From NCBI GenBank assembly GCA_031363085.1, contig JANLTU010000087.1, forward strand, positions 1-36,173: 36,173 nt of DNA, read 5' to 3'. The first letter of the stretch is position 1; each line of letters begins with the position of its first letter. The stretch is from UBA6921 sp031363085 (lineage in GTDB: Bacteria; Pseudomonadota; Gammaproteobacteria; SG8-11). Below the pieces are notes generated by a model. That model was not told the origin of the DNA and made no database searches. It saw nothing but the letters and a program-made list of their open reading frames with translations. Position numbers and translations under genes: made by a program. Of the stretch, positions 23,755 to 32,185 are shown in pieces.

Positions 23755-24065
23755 TGAGTAGTACATCCAGAGAAGGTAAGGCGAAGGAAACGGGCACGAC
23801 TACGAATATTTTCGTTGGGAACCGAACAGGACCTGGAATTATATTTTGACCGGGGGAAGCCAGACGGAGACTTACGCGTTTTGGCTTTGGGTCATTCTAG
23901 TCAGACTTAGGCTAGCACGCAAACTACGCATCGTCTAGGTCGCTCTCGCATGCGCTGGGTGCTGCACGACACCAGTACGTCCATGTGCAATGCTGTCACA
24001 CCACACACTCAAGTTAACGACACGCGCGCTGCTAACTTGAGTGTCTGGAAAAATTTCCGTGTGCT
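23755..24065 (-). promoter_or_regulatory. trxA-rho intergenic leader, 311 bp
   Basis: No gene is seen. The segment begins just after the trxA stop and contains the hairpin at 24005-24044. The remainder should hold the rho promoter and leader, where rho is autogenously controlled in other proteobacteria. No known riboswitch or RNA gene was recognised. Confidence 0.45.
24005..24044. repeat. Hairpin downstream of trxA with 12-bp perfect arms
   Basis: ACACTCAAGTTA (24005-24016) is exactly inverted at 24033-24044 around a 16-nt GC-rich loop. No T-run follows on either strand, so it is not a typical intrinsic terminator; it could stabilise the trxA mRNA 3' end or act in the rho leader. Confidence 0.6.
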
Positions 24066-24392
24066 TCAGATGTTGCTGTCGAGAAACGCTGTGAGTTGCG
24101 ACTTGGAGACCGCGCCGACCTTGGTCGCTTCCACGTTGCCGTTCTTGAACAGCATCAGCGTTGGAATGCCGCGAATGCCGAATTTGGGCGGCGTGGACGG
24201 ATTTTCGTCAATGTTAAGCTTGGCCACCTTGACGCGCCCACTGTAATCGCCGGCGATCTCGTCCAGAATCGGTGCGATCATTTTGCAGGGGCCGCACCAA
24301 TCCGCCCAGTAATCGACCAAGACGGGCTCGTTCGATTTCAGTACTTCTTGTTCGAAGCTGGCATCGGTGACATGAATAATTTTGTCGCTCAC
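24066..24392 (-). CDS. trxA: Thioredoxin 1
   Basis: The 108-residue protein carries the WCGPC active site (Cys33, Cys36), the buried Asp in VLVDYWADW and the cis-proline segment RGIPTLMLF. It is the general protein-disulfide reductase of the cytoplasm, recycled by thioredoxin reductase. The start is a GTG at 24390-24392 with GGAG about 12 bases upstream. It lies upstream of rho on the same strand, a conserved pairing, and is divergent from mtnB. Confidence 0.98.
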   Translation of the reverse strand: MSDKIIHVTDASFEQEVLKSNEPVLVDYWADWCGPCKMIAPILDEIAGDYSGRVKVAKLNIDENPSTPPKFGIRGIPTLMLFKNGNVEATKVGAVSKSQLTAFLDSNI

Positions 24393-24540
24393 TTAGGTGG
24401 TTCTCCAGTTGTCTTGCTAAATTGGGTACAATTTGAGCCCAATCGAACCGGCATTGCAAGCCTGTGTAAGCAGGTGGCCGCTAATCATAATGTCGTGCCG
24501 ACGAGCGCGCACCCACCAGTGTCATCATCGCGAAACAATT

Positions 24541-25182
24541 ATGGCTGAAACCTTTGACCAACTCGAACCGCGTGCGGCGCTTGCGCAAATTGCGCGGCAG
24601 TTTTACCAGCGTGGCTGGATGCCCGGCAGCGCCGGTAATTTGAGTGCGCGTGCCGACGATAATACCGCGCCGGGATTCTGGATCACCGCCAGCGGCCTGC
24701 CCAAGGGCCAGCTCGACGAAAGCGATTTTTTGCTGGTGGGCGTGCGCGATGACGCCGTCATCGAACGACTGCGTGCCACGCACAAACCCTCGGCCGAGAC
24801 CAGCATTCATCGCGCCATTTACCGGCTGTTTCCGCAGGCGCGCGCCTGCCTGCATGTGCATAGCGTGGATGCGTGTATCGCCGTGAGCCGGGTGCCCGCA
24901 ACGCTGACGACGCTGCGGCTGCCGCCGCTGGAAGTGCTCAAGGGCTTTGATCTGTGGGAGGAACATCCACAGATCGACTTGCCGGTGTTCGACAACTGGC
25001 TGGATGTACCGCGCATCGCGCGCGACATCGAACAGCGCTTTGTCGTCACGCCGCCGCGCATCAGCGCGCTGGTGATCCGCGCGCACGGCATCACGGTGTG
25101 GGGCGAATCGTTGCAACAGGCGTTCAACCGCGTCGAAGTGGTCGAGTTCATCATGAGTTATCTAGCGGCCTGTCGGACTTAA
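24541..25182 (+). CDS. mtnB: Methylthioribulose-1-phosphate dehydratase
   Basis: The 213-residue protein belongs to the class II aldolase/adducin family. Zinc ligands are His105 and His107 in LHVHSVDA and His182 in IRAHGITVWG. The N-terminal MPGSAGNLSAR, the ITASGLPKGQLDESDFLLV block and the PSAETSIH segment are typical of MtnB. It dehydrates 5-methylthioribulose 1-phosphate in methionine salvage. The usual partners mtnC and mtnD are not in this window. Its last codons and stop lie in the left arm of a palindromic repeat. Confidence 0.92.
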   Translation: MAETFDQLEPRAALAQIARQFYQRGWMPGSAGNLSARADDNTAPGFWITASGLPKGQLDESDFLLVGVRDDAVIERLRATHKPSAETSIHRAIYRLFPQARACLHVHSVDACIAVSRVPATLTTLRLPPLEVLKGFDLWEEHPQIDLPVFDNWLDVPRIARDIEQRFVVTPPRISALVIRAHGITVWGESLQQAFNRVEVVEFIMSYLAACRT

Positions 25183-25390
25183 GAGCCTATTCAAGATTTT
25201 CCTGGAGGGGTGCAGTGCTAGGCAAAATCGAACTCAAAAACGCAGCATACACGCAAGTAGGTGAGTATTTTCGGCAACTGCTCCTGCGTTGCTCTACCTC
25301 CTGCATCCATGCAGTCGTGAGTTCGATTTTAACGCCGCAATACGCCCTCCGGGAAAATCTTGAATAGGCTCTTGTCCGACAGGCCGCTAG
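25162..25390. repeat. Large palindromic repeat, copy 1, between mtnB and the GGDEF gene
   Basis: The 48-nt segment 25162-25209 and the 46-nt segment 25345-25390 are inverted copies differing by a 2-nt gap and one substitution. An inner pair AAAATCGAACTCA (25224-25236) and its inverse (25318-25330) gives a second stem. The core motifs GCAGTGCTAGGCAAAATCGA and TTCGATTTTAACGCCGCAAT recur in copy 2, so this is a dispersed MITE- or REP-like element. It contains the mtnB stop and the last residues of the GGDEF protein. Confidence 0.85.
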
Positions 25391-26492
25391 CGAGAACCGG
25401 TTCGAGCGTGTAGCTCGTCACGCGATTGCGGCCGCAGTGCTTGGCGGCGTACAGCGCTTGGTCGGCGCACGCCACCAACCGCGTGGACTCTTCCTGAAGC
25501 TCGGAACCTGACGCCTCTAGCATGGCCACCCCGATGGACAACGTCACGCGCAAGTTATCCTGTTCCGGAACAATGAAGGCATGCGCGGCGACTGCGGTGC
25601 GAATGCGTTCGGCAATTTCCAGTGCGGCGCTGTGCTCGGTGTGCGTGAGCAGGGCGATGAATTCTTCACCGCCGTAACGCGCCAGCAAGTCACTGCCGCG
25701 CAACTGCGCCCGCATCAAACCCGCCGCGTCGATCAGCACTCGGTCGCCCACCTGATGGCCGTGCGCATCGTTGATATTCTTGAAGTGGTCGATGTCCAAC
25801 AGCAAGCAGGCCAGCGGCATGGCGTGACGTTGCGCGCGGGCGACCTCTTCCAGCAAGCGCTGATCAAAAAAGCGCCTGTTATTGACTTCAGTGAGCGGAT
25901 CGGTCAACCCGATGCGTTTCAGGCGTTCGAGGTTGATGCAGCTTTCCAGACAAACAGCGACGATGGCCGCCAGCCGCTCCAGAAAATCGGTACGTACCGA
26001 CGCGCAGAAATGCTCTTTGCGTGCGCTGCCCAAACTCAGGCAGCCGAGCAGCTCGTTATTACGCACCAGCGGTAACAAGGCGATGCTTTCAGGTGCGCGC
26101 GAGCTCTGCGGAAACAGCGCTTCATGTGCGCGCAGCTTGAACGCGCCGAGCTTGGGCGCGACCGAGATGCCGAACAAGCGGTTCAGCACGTCTTCATTCG
26201 GGAAGAAAATTAATTGCGCCAAGTCGTCGCGGTCGGAATTGAGCTCGCGCACAATGCGCTGGGTTTCGTACAGCGGATCGATGATGGCGAGCGTGACCAT
26301 TTCCGCGCCGCCGAAACTGCGATAACCCCGCACCACGCGTTGCGCCAGCTCGTGCACCGAAGTGCTGCCCAGCAAATGCAACTCATAACGATGCAGGCGC
26401 TGTAATTTTTGTTCGTTCTTGCGTGCCTGCGCTAACAACTCTTTGAGCTGTCGACGCAGTAATTGATTTTCCTGGTAGAGATCTGGTTTCAT
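25329..26492 (-). CDS. DUF484-GGDEF protein, probable diguanylate cyclase
   Basis: I place the start at the ATG at 26490-26492 (MKPDLYQENQLL), giving 387 residues. An N-terminal coiled coil and a GAF-like DUF484 region (about residues 30-200) precede a GGDEF domain that begins near GLTDPLTEVNNRRFF and carries the active-site GGEEF at 274-278 within LLARYGGEEFIALL. It should make cyclic di-GMP. An RxxD inhibitory site was not established. The C-terminal residues from about DKSLFKIFPEGVLRR are encoded by the palindromic repeat, an apparent extension beyond the usual domain end. The upstream neighbour on the same strand is an HDOD signalling protein. Confidence 0.9.
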   Translation of the reverse strand: MKPDLYQENQLLRRQLKELLAQARKNEQKLQRLHRYELHLLGSTSVHELAQRVVRGYRSFGGAEMVTLAIIDPLYETQRIVRELNSDRDDLAQLIFFPNEDVLNRLFGISVAPKLGAFKLRAHEALFPQSSRAPESIALLPLVRNNELLGCLSLGSARKEHFCASVRTDFLERLAAIVAVCLESCINLERLKRIGLTDPLTEVNNRRFFDQRLLEEVARAQRHAMPLACLLLDIDHFKNINDAHGHQVGDRVLIDAAGLMRAQLRGSDLLARYGGEEFIALLTHTEHSAALEIAERIRTAVAAHAFIVPEQDNLRVTLSIGVAMLEASGSELQEESTRLVACADQALYAAKHCGRNRVTSYTLEPVLASGLSDKSLFKIFPEGVLRR

Positions 26493-26561
26493 TCCGCCAC
26501 ACACAGTAGAGAGCAGCCAACGATGCGGGTGCTCTTCAGTTTAGGATGGGGTTGTGAACAA

Positions 26562-26714
26562 CCTAAGAGCCTGCTCAAGAACTCATTGGGGGCATGCAGT
26601 GCTAGGCAAAATCGAATGAAGAAGCGGAAGCATTCACGCAGTATGTGAGCATTCGTAAATTCGATTTTAACGCCGCAATGCGCCCTCCAATGAGCTCTTG
26701 AACAGGCTCTTAGG
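26562..26714. repeat. Large palindromic repeat, copy 2, between the HDOD and GGDEF genes
   Basis: The outer arm beginning CCTAAGAGCCTGCTCAAGA at 26562 is inverted at 26682-26714 with few mismatches. The inner core GCAGTGCTAGGCAAAATCGA and TTCGATTTTAACGCCGCAAT is shared with copy 1. The right arm supplies the TAA stop of the HDOD gene (26710-26712). The copy is shorter than copy 1 (about 153 against 229 bp) because the centre differs. Confidence 0.85.
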
Positions 26715-28089
26715 CGGCTAAATGACGGGCGATGCTGTCCAGCTCATCGCGGGACTCCAGCAATTTATTAAATTTGCTGTCGATCTGCACATCGGTCAAG
26801 CCCAGTGACGTAGCCAAGCTGGCAGGAACCTCGCTGCTGGGTGCATCACCCAGCTCGAATTTTTTCAGTAAGAAATCAACTAGGCGCACCAGTTGCACGT
26901 ATTCGGCAAAGTGTCCGGCGTACTCGGCGTTATGATGTTCGCGAACCACAGTGATGACTTCCGCCTGCATGCTCCAGGATTCCATCAGCCATGCGCCGAT
27001 TTCGTTATGCGACACACCGACGATTTCGGCCTCCAGCTCCGCAACCGGAATTTGCGGTTGCGCGGCGACCGCCTCGTTCAAGCGTTTGAATTCGGCTGGA
27101 TAGATATGGCCGAGCACCAGAAAGCCGAAGTTGTGCAATAACCCCGCAAGATACGCCATGCCGGCACGCGGCTTAGGGCCCTTGCTGACCAGGCCGCACA
27201 GCGATTGTGTCAACACCGCGCTGTAGGTTGCGTGGCGCCAAAACTTATCCAGTCCCAGCGGGCCGCTGCGGGTGTGTTTAAACGGCGCTGCCGAGGCCAG
27301 CCCCAAAGCGATGTTCATCACTAAGTCGTAGCCCAATACGCGCGCCACCGCATCATGAATGGAATTGAGTTTGCCGCGATAACCATAGAACGGCGAGCGC
27401 GCATAACGAATAATCTGCGCGGCAAAGCTCGGATCGAGTTCGACGATTTGTGCCAGGTCTTGAATGCGGGCGTAGGGATTGGCATTAAGGCTGAAAATCT
27501 TTTGCGCCATTTCCGGCATCGGTGGAAGTTCGGTGGTTTTCTGCACCCGGAATTTCATGCGTTCCGCCTTCGCGGAAAACAGTGCCGGCGGGTTAGAAGC
27601 AGGTTGGGCCGGGGTTGCGTCGGTCTGCAGCGGCAGCGTGAAGCTCAGCTCAAAGCGCGCGTTTTCGTGCAAACGATGGAAGCCGGCACGGTCCACCCGC
27701 AAGTATTCATTTAGATTGCTGGTTTCAAAAAATGCCGCGTCTTGCTCGGCCAGATGCGCGTCGACCAACATGCGCAGTCCATAGTTTTTTGCCAGTGGGG
27801 AAAACATCGTCGGCCCCCAGTCTTTGAACAGGGTGGCGTAATCGTGCGCTGGCACCAGTTCAACGCTGCGTTTCAGGTGTTGTTGCAGCGCGGGAATATT
27901 CAGTGCGCGGTCGGCGGCGATGACAACAACCAGCAAGCCGTCGCGATCTTGCAGGACCACGGACTTGACAGTTTTACTCGGCGGCACCTGCGCAGCGGCG
28001 TGGTCGTCGCCGGCAAGCGCACGTGTGACAACGGCAAACGGCACGCCCTGGGCGGTCAGATGATTCTGGATCAAGGTCGCAAGTGACAT
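26710..28089 (-). CDS. YbaK-like and HDOD two-domain signalling protein
   Basis: The 459-residue protein joins two domains. Residues 1-150 look like a YbaK/ProX-type aminoacyl-tRNA deacylase domain (HLTAQGVPFAVVTRAL, PPSKTVKSVVLQDRDG, LVVVIAADRALN). Residues 180-390 are an HDOD domain (PPMPEMAQKIFSL, LAQIVELDPSFAAQIIRYA, the LAGLLHNFGFLVLG helix and VREHHNAEY). HDOD proteins are HD-fold relatives without the metal-binding residues and act in signalling. Whether the YbaK part still edits tRNA is unclear. It lies upstream of the GGDEF gene on the same strand, separated by palindromic repeat copy 2. Confidence 0.87.
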   Translation of the reverse strand: MSLATLIQNHLTAQGVPFAVVTRALAGDDHAAAQVPPSKTVKSVVLQDRDGLLVVVIAADRALNIPALQQHLKRSVELVPAHDYATLFKDWGPTMFSPLAKNYGLRMLVDAHLAEQDAAFFETSNLNEYLRVDRAGFHRLHENARFELSFTLPLQTDATPAQPASNPPALFSAKAERMKFRVQKTTELPPMPEMAQKIFSLNANPYARIQDLAQIVELDPSFAAQIIRYARSPFYGYRGKLNSIHDAVARVLGYDLVMNIALGLASAAPFKHTRSGPLGLDKFWRHATYSAVLTQSLCGLVSKGPKPRAGMAYLAGLLHNFGFLVLGHIYPAEFKRLNEAVAAQPQIPVAELEAEIVGVSHNEIGAWLMESWSMQAEVITVVREHHNAEYAGHFAEYVQLVRLVDFLLKKFELGDAPSSEVPASLATSLGLTDVQIDSKFNKLLESRDELDSIARHLAA

Positions 28090-28216
28090 ACGCCATCCCG
28101 AAAATTTTGCATACGATTAGGGTCAATAACCGCTGAGACGATTGCGCATTGCTTCTCATCGATTCACACCTTTATCGGCAGAAATTTCGGTGAGCGTAGC
28201 GATGGCGCCCAGGGTG

Positions 28217-31200
28217 TCAGCGCGTGCCGTTGTGCAGCGCTTTTTGTTGTTCCAGCAGGCGTTGGAATTGTTCGGCGGAGAGTTGCGGTTTTTTGCCGGT
28301 TTTCAGCGTGACCCGCACCGCGTTGCGGCGGATGCTGGCGGTACTGCCGGCATTCAGCACGGCGAGGTCGTAGCTCCCCAGTGGTTCATCAGCAGGCATG
28401 CTTGCAGAAAAGGTTGTGTCGCTCACGCGCGTGAAGCGCACCTCCGGCAGCAATTTTAGCGAGGTCAGTTTGTTTTCGCCGGCGAAGAACACTTGGCCGT
28501 CGCGTACCGCGAAGCCGCTGATGTGGTAGGCGGCAGGGTAACGCGCGTGCAGCATCGGTTGTGCGGGATCGGTCAGATCAAGCACTTGCAGTTCATCGCG
28601 TGCGGTGCTGAGGTACAGGGTGTTGTCAATAAGTTGAATGTCGCGGCACGCGTGGTTCAGGGAGTAGCGTGCACGGAGCTGCACCTGGTGCTCGTGTCGA
28701 GTCAGCACGGCCAAGGTTTGATCATCTAATGCGGCGACGATGAGCCCCGCGTACGCGCGCACCGCCACCACGGCGGACGCGGTGTTGAAGGTCGTGACCA
28801 GTTGCGGCGCGGCACCGGCGTCCAGCGCATAGAGCGCGACACCATGCACACCACCTGCGACATACAGCGTGTTGGCGTCCACCCACAGGTCCGTCGCATC
28901 GCGCGCAACCGCTGTCAAACGACGACGCGTAGCGTCCAGCGCGTACACCACGCCGCTGTCGTCCAGCACAAATACATGGGCACCTGCGGCACGCACCGCG
29001 CGCGGCGCATGCGCCATGTTCAGCAAGTGCGAGATTCTTGCACTGAACGGGTCATGCAAGTCGATCACCGCGATGCCGGCGGTGCTTGCGACATAGCCGG
29101 TTTCGTCCGCATACGCCACGCCGCTGGCGGGTGTGGCCAAATCGACCCCCGTGACCCAAATGGGATTGAGCGGATTTTTGATATCGTAAATCTGCAACCC
29201 CGCCGTATCCGACGCGGCCAACGCGTAGCGTTGCGTGAGGGTGACGGCGCGGATCGGCGCGCGCGCATGGTAGCGTGCGATCAAGCGTGGCGCTTTTGCG
29301 GAGCGGATATCGACACTTTTTACGCCGCCCCACCAGTCCAACACATACGCGTAATCGCCACGCACATTCACGCCCCAGGCCGAGCCGTCGGTGTCGTAGT
29401 ATCCGACGTTGCGCGGGTGGGCGACATCGCGGATGTCGATGATTTGCAAGCCGGCTTCCCAGGCGGCGACGTAGGCGTAGTCGCCCTGCACGTCGACGCC
29501 GCGCGCATTGCCGGGAATGGTGATCTGCCCGACGACGCGCACTGCGTTCGGCGCGCTGATGTCGAGGATGAACAAGCCTTGGTCGAAAAACGTCACGTAG
29601 GCGTAATTGTCGCGCAACCGCACATCTTCGGCCGCACCGCCGGACGCGAATTGTCCGCTCAAGCGCGGTGTGCGGGCATCGCTCACGTCGAAGATCAACA
29701 AGCCGCTGGCGTCGTCGGCGACAAATGCATAGTGCCCGCGCACGTCCACCGCCCAGGCTTTGCCGGGGGTGTCATAGCTGCTCAAGTGCTGCGGCGCGCG
29801 CACATCACTGACGTCGACGATGTGCAGTCCGCCACGGTGATCGGCGATATACAGCAAGGGGCCGACCAATTTCATGGTGTAGGCTAAACCCGGGGTGGGG
29901 ATGTTGCTTAACAAGCTTGGTTTGGCGGGATCGGAAACGTCGATGATTTGCACGCCGTGGTCGTCGTCGCCGACGAAGGCGATGCTGTCGCGCACCACCA
30001 CGCCCTTGGACGAACCGGGCGTGTGAAAATTGCCGACATGCCGCAACTGGCTCGGATCAGTGATGTCGTACAGGTGCAGTCCGGAAAACCAGTCAGCCAC
30101 GTACAGGGTGTTGTCATTTATAAAACCACGGCGGCTGCCGCCTAGATTAACCCCTTCATCGGAAATCGACGGCGCGGCTTCGGCGTGAAAATCGATGCGT
30201 TGCGCGCCGTGATCAGTGGCGAGCCAGGCGTCGCCGTCGTTCCAGGCGATGGCGGCGGGCACGCTTTCGGTGCGCAATCTTGATATCAGCAATGGCAAGG
30301 TCGGCCGGGTTATGTCCAGCAGTAAAACTTCGCCGTGCCGGTTGCTCACCACGGCGCGTTCCGTGCCCAGCGCAACATGCTCAACATCGCCCAATTTATT
30401 GTTGCTGCCCAGCAAGCGCGGCTGGGTGGGGTCGGTGATGTCGAGCAGGGTGAGCCCCGCCGGGCCGTCGGCCAAGTAGGCGATGTTGTCGGCCACGTGC
30501 AGATCGCGAATTTCACCGCTGCTGGCAAACCTACCGAGCAGTTTGATGCCGTCGATGCCGCAGGCGGATATCGACAAGCCGTCGGGCGCCGTTGAATAAC
30601 AAACGCCGGCGTGTACGACTATTTTCCCGGTGTGCGGATGTAACCGGCCCAGCACGCGCAGCACCGGCGCGGCGCGCGACACATCGGCAGTCAACACTTG
30701 GCCGTCGTCCAGCAAAGCATAGATGCTGTGTTGATCCAGCGCGATGTCGCGCACCTGGCCGGCCACGCGTAGAGCGGCGAGTTCATGCAGCGTGCCTGCG
30801 GGTCGCAGGTCGATGATATGCAGCAGCGCGTCGGCAGCCACGAACGCGGCGAATTCTTCGCCGGCGGAAAAGTGTTGTGCGGCAGTCGCAAGCGGTAAGC
30901 GCGCCGCTATACGGGGCGGTTCATGACTAATATCGGCCAGCAGCAGTGCCTGCGCCGAGCCGAGCAGTAGTTCACCGCGTGTCGGACGCGCAACTACAAA
31001 CATGGATTGCGCCAGCGCAATCGCACCGCTCTGATAAGCGCTGCCCGGCAGCAAGGCCAATTGCATGGCCGGCGTGGGTTCGGTAACGGTGACGGTCAAC
31101 GTGGTTGCATGACCATAGGGAATCTGCGCGGGTGTAACGGCGGTGATTTGCGGCGCCGCGCTTGCCGCCATAGTCCAGGCGCACAGCGCCGCGCTTAACA

Positions 31201-31237
31201 AGCGTCGCTGCCACGCCAACCCGGATATCGACGCCAC
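28217..31237 (-). CDS. Large secreted LVIVD-repeat beta-propeller protein
   Basis: The 1006-residue product starts at a GTG (31235-31237). A Sec signal (LLSAALCAWTMAASAAP) is followed by an IPT/TIG-like segment (ITAVTPAQIPYGHATTLTV). Then come about 15 LVIVD-type repeats of the form L-x-I-x-D-I/V-x-D-P-x-x-P-x-x-x (LTLLDITDPTQPRLLG, VQIIDVSDPAKPSLLS, LHIVDVSDVRAPQHLS, LQVLDLTDPAQPMLHA), spread over most of the protein and probably forming two propellers. A C-terminal domain (residues 930-1006) ends in a helix. It is expected in the periplasm or at the surface. It starts 8 bp after the lipoprotein gene and is co-transcribed with it. Its partners are unknown. Confidence 0.85.
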   Translation of the reverse strand: MASISGLAWQRRLLSAALCAWTMAASAAPQITAVTPAQIPYGHATTLTVTVTEPTPAMQLALLPGSAYQSGAIALAQSMFVVARPTRGELLLGSAQALLLADISHEPPRIAARLPLATAAQHFSAGEEFAAFVAADALLHIIDLRPAGTLHELAALRVAGQVRDIALDQHSIYALLDDGQVLTADVSRAAPVLRVLGRLHPHTGKIVVHAGVCYSTAPDGLSISACGIDGIKLLGRFASSGEIRDLHVADNIAYLADGPAGLTLLDITDPTQPRLLGSNNKLGDVEHVALGTERAVVSNRHGEVLLLDITRPTLPLLISRLRTESVPAAIAWNDGDAWLATDHGAQRIDFHAEAAPSISDEGVNLGGSRRGFINDNTLYVADWFSGLHLYDITDPSQLRHVGNFHTPGSSKGVVVRDSIAFVGDDDHGVQIIDVSDPAKPSLLSNIPTPGLAYTMKLVGPLLYIADHRGGLHIVDVSDVRAPQHLSSYDTPGKAWAVDVRGHYAFVADDASGLLIFDVSDARTPRLSGQFASGGAAEDVRLRDNYAYVTFFDQGLFILDISAPNAVRVVGQITIPGNARGVDVQGDYAYVAAWEAGLQIIDIRDVAHPRNVGYYDTDGSAWGVNVRGDYAYVLDWWGGVKSVDIRSAKAPRLIARYHARAPIRAVTLTQRYALAASDTAGLQIYDIKNPLNPIWVTGVDLATPASGVAYADETGYVASTAGIAVIDLHDPFSARISHLLNMAHAPRAVRAAGAHVFVLDDSGVVYALDATRRRLTAVARDATDLWVDANTLYVAGGVHGVALYALDAGAAPQLVTTFNTASAVVAVRAYAGLIVAALDDQTLAVLTRHEHQVQLRARYSLNHACRDIQLIDNTLYLSTARDELQVLDLTDPAQPMLHARYPAAYHISGFAVRDGQVFFAGENKLTSLKLLPEVRFTRVSDTTFSASMPADEPLGSYDLAVLNAGSTASIRRNAVRVTLKTGKKPQLSAEQFQRLLEQQKALHNGTR

Positions 31238-31245
31238 GTACGAAA

Positions 31246-31752
31246 TTACGGCGACAGCGCGTCGATGGGCACGTCACGCCCACCCGCCGTGGGTCGCGTA
31301 TCAATGATTAATTCTTTGGCGGCTTTGAGATCCACCTGGGTTGGAACGTAGTAAACGCCGCGAAATTCTTCGTTCACCTGGCGAATGTGGATGAAATACG
31401 TTTGGCCCGAGGTCAGCTCCAGGCGTAACTCGCGCGTCATCTCGATATATTCATTTTTGTTGGTGAAGGTGGTCTGGTTGCGTGTCTTGAGCAACACTTT
31501 TTCCGGCCGAATACGCAGCAACGTGTATTCGCCTTTGCCCAGTTTCATCAGCTCCAGGCCGTTAACTTCGATCACGACCGGGTTGTCCGCGATGCCACGC
31601 TCGCGGTAAGTCATCGGCCGGATGAAATAAACATTGGCCGCCGCAACATCGGGCTGCGTGACGATCATCGGGTGTTCATTGTTGATGGTGGTTGCACAGC
31701 CGGACAATGCGGCCAACAACCCTAAGCAGATAAAAATAAAACGCCGTGTCAT
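31246..31752 (-). CDS. DUF2846-type lipoprotein
   Basis: The ATG at 31750-31752 gives a 168-residue protein with a lipoprotein signal (LGLLAALSGC, Cys19). The mature part contains a beta-sandwich-like region (VYFIRPMTYRERGIADNPVV, GKGEYTLLRIRPEKVLL, LELTSGQTYFIHIRQVNEEF) that fits DUF2846, a family of predicted periplasmic lipoproteins of unknown role. The LVIVD gene follows 8 bp downstream, so the two probably act together. The thioesterase gene upstream on the same strand is 43 bp away. Confidence 0.8.
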   Translation of the reverse strand: MTRRFIFICLGLLAALSGCATTINNEHPMIVTQPDVAAANVYFIRPMTYRERGIADNPVVIEVNGLELMKLGKGEYTLLRIRPEKVLLKTRNQTTFTNKNEYIEMTRELRLELTSGQTYFIHIRQVNEEFRGVYYVPTQVDLKAAKELIIDTRPTAGGRDVPIDALSP

Positions 31753-31795
31753 TGCAGCCCCCGCCACACGCTTGAATGCACCGAAGGATAGCATC

Positions 31796-32185
31796 TCATG
31801 ATTCTTTGGGCACCGCGCGCGGCTTGTGTTGCTCGTCCAGCGCAACGTAAGTGAGTGTGGCTTGGGTGACTTTGACGACGGCACCAGCCTCGCGATTGCG
31901 TTCGGCAAACACTTCCACAAACACCGTCAGCGAGGTGTTGCCCACACGCACCACCTCGGCGTAACAAGACACCAGATCGCCGACATACACCGGCTTGTGA
32001 AATTGAAATTCGTTGACCGCGACCGTCACGACATGACCGCGCGCGCGCCGCGTGGCGGCGACACTGCCGGCGAGATCCACTTGCGACATGATCCAGCCGC
32101 CGAAAATATCGCCGGCGGTGTTGGTGTCGGCGGGCATCGCGATGACGCGGAGGGTGGGTTGGCGATCAGCGGGTAGCGTGTCCAT
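31796..32185 (-). CDS. yciA: Acyl-CoA thioesterase, YciA type
   Basis: The 129-residue single hotdog-domain protein matches YciA. It has TLRVIAMPADTNTAGDIFGG followed by WIMSQVDLAGSVAATRRARG (active-site Asn and Asp region), VVTVAVNEFQFHKPVYVGDL and SCYAEVVRVGNTSLTVFVEV. It hydrolyses a broad range of acyl-CoAs. It is the first gene of a possible three-gene minus-strand unit with the lipoprotein and LVIVD genes, but the functional link is unclear. Confidence 0.92.
   Translation of the reverse strand: MDTLPADRQPTLRVIAMPADTNTAGDIFGGWIMSQVDLAGSVAATRRARGHVVTVAVNEFQFHKPVYVGDLVSCYAEVVRVGNTSLTVFVEVFAERNREAGAVVKVTQATLTYVALDEQHKPRAVPKES

Noticed and set aside
25162..26714. CRISPR array or composite transposon around the GGDEF gene
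   Set aside because: There are only two palindromic copies, no regularly spaced short repeats and no transposase between or beside them.
28802..29887. 361-codon plus-strand frame antisense to the LVIVD gene
   Set aside because: The opposite frame has clear repeats and a signal peptide; this one is a His/Arg/Val-rich by-product.
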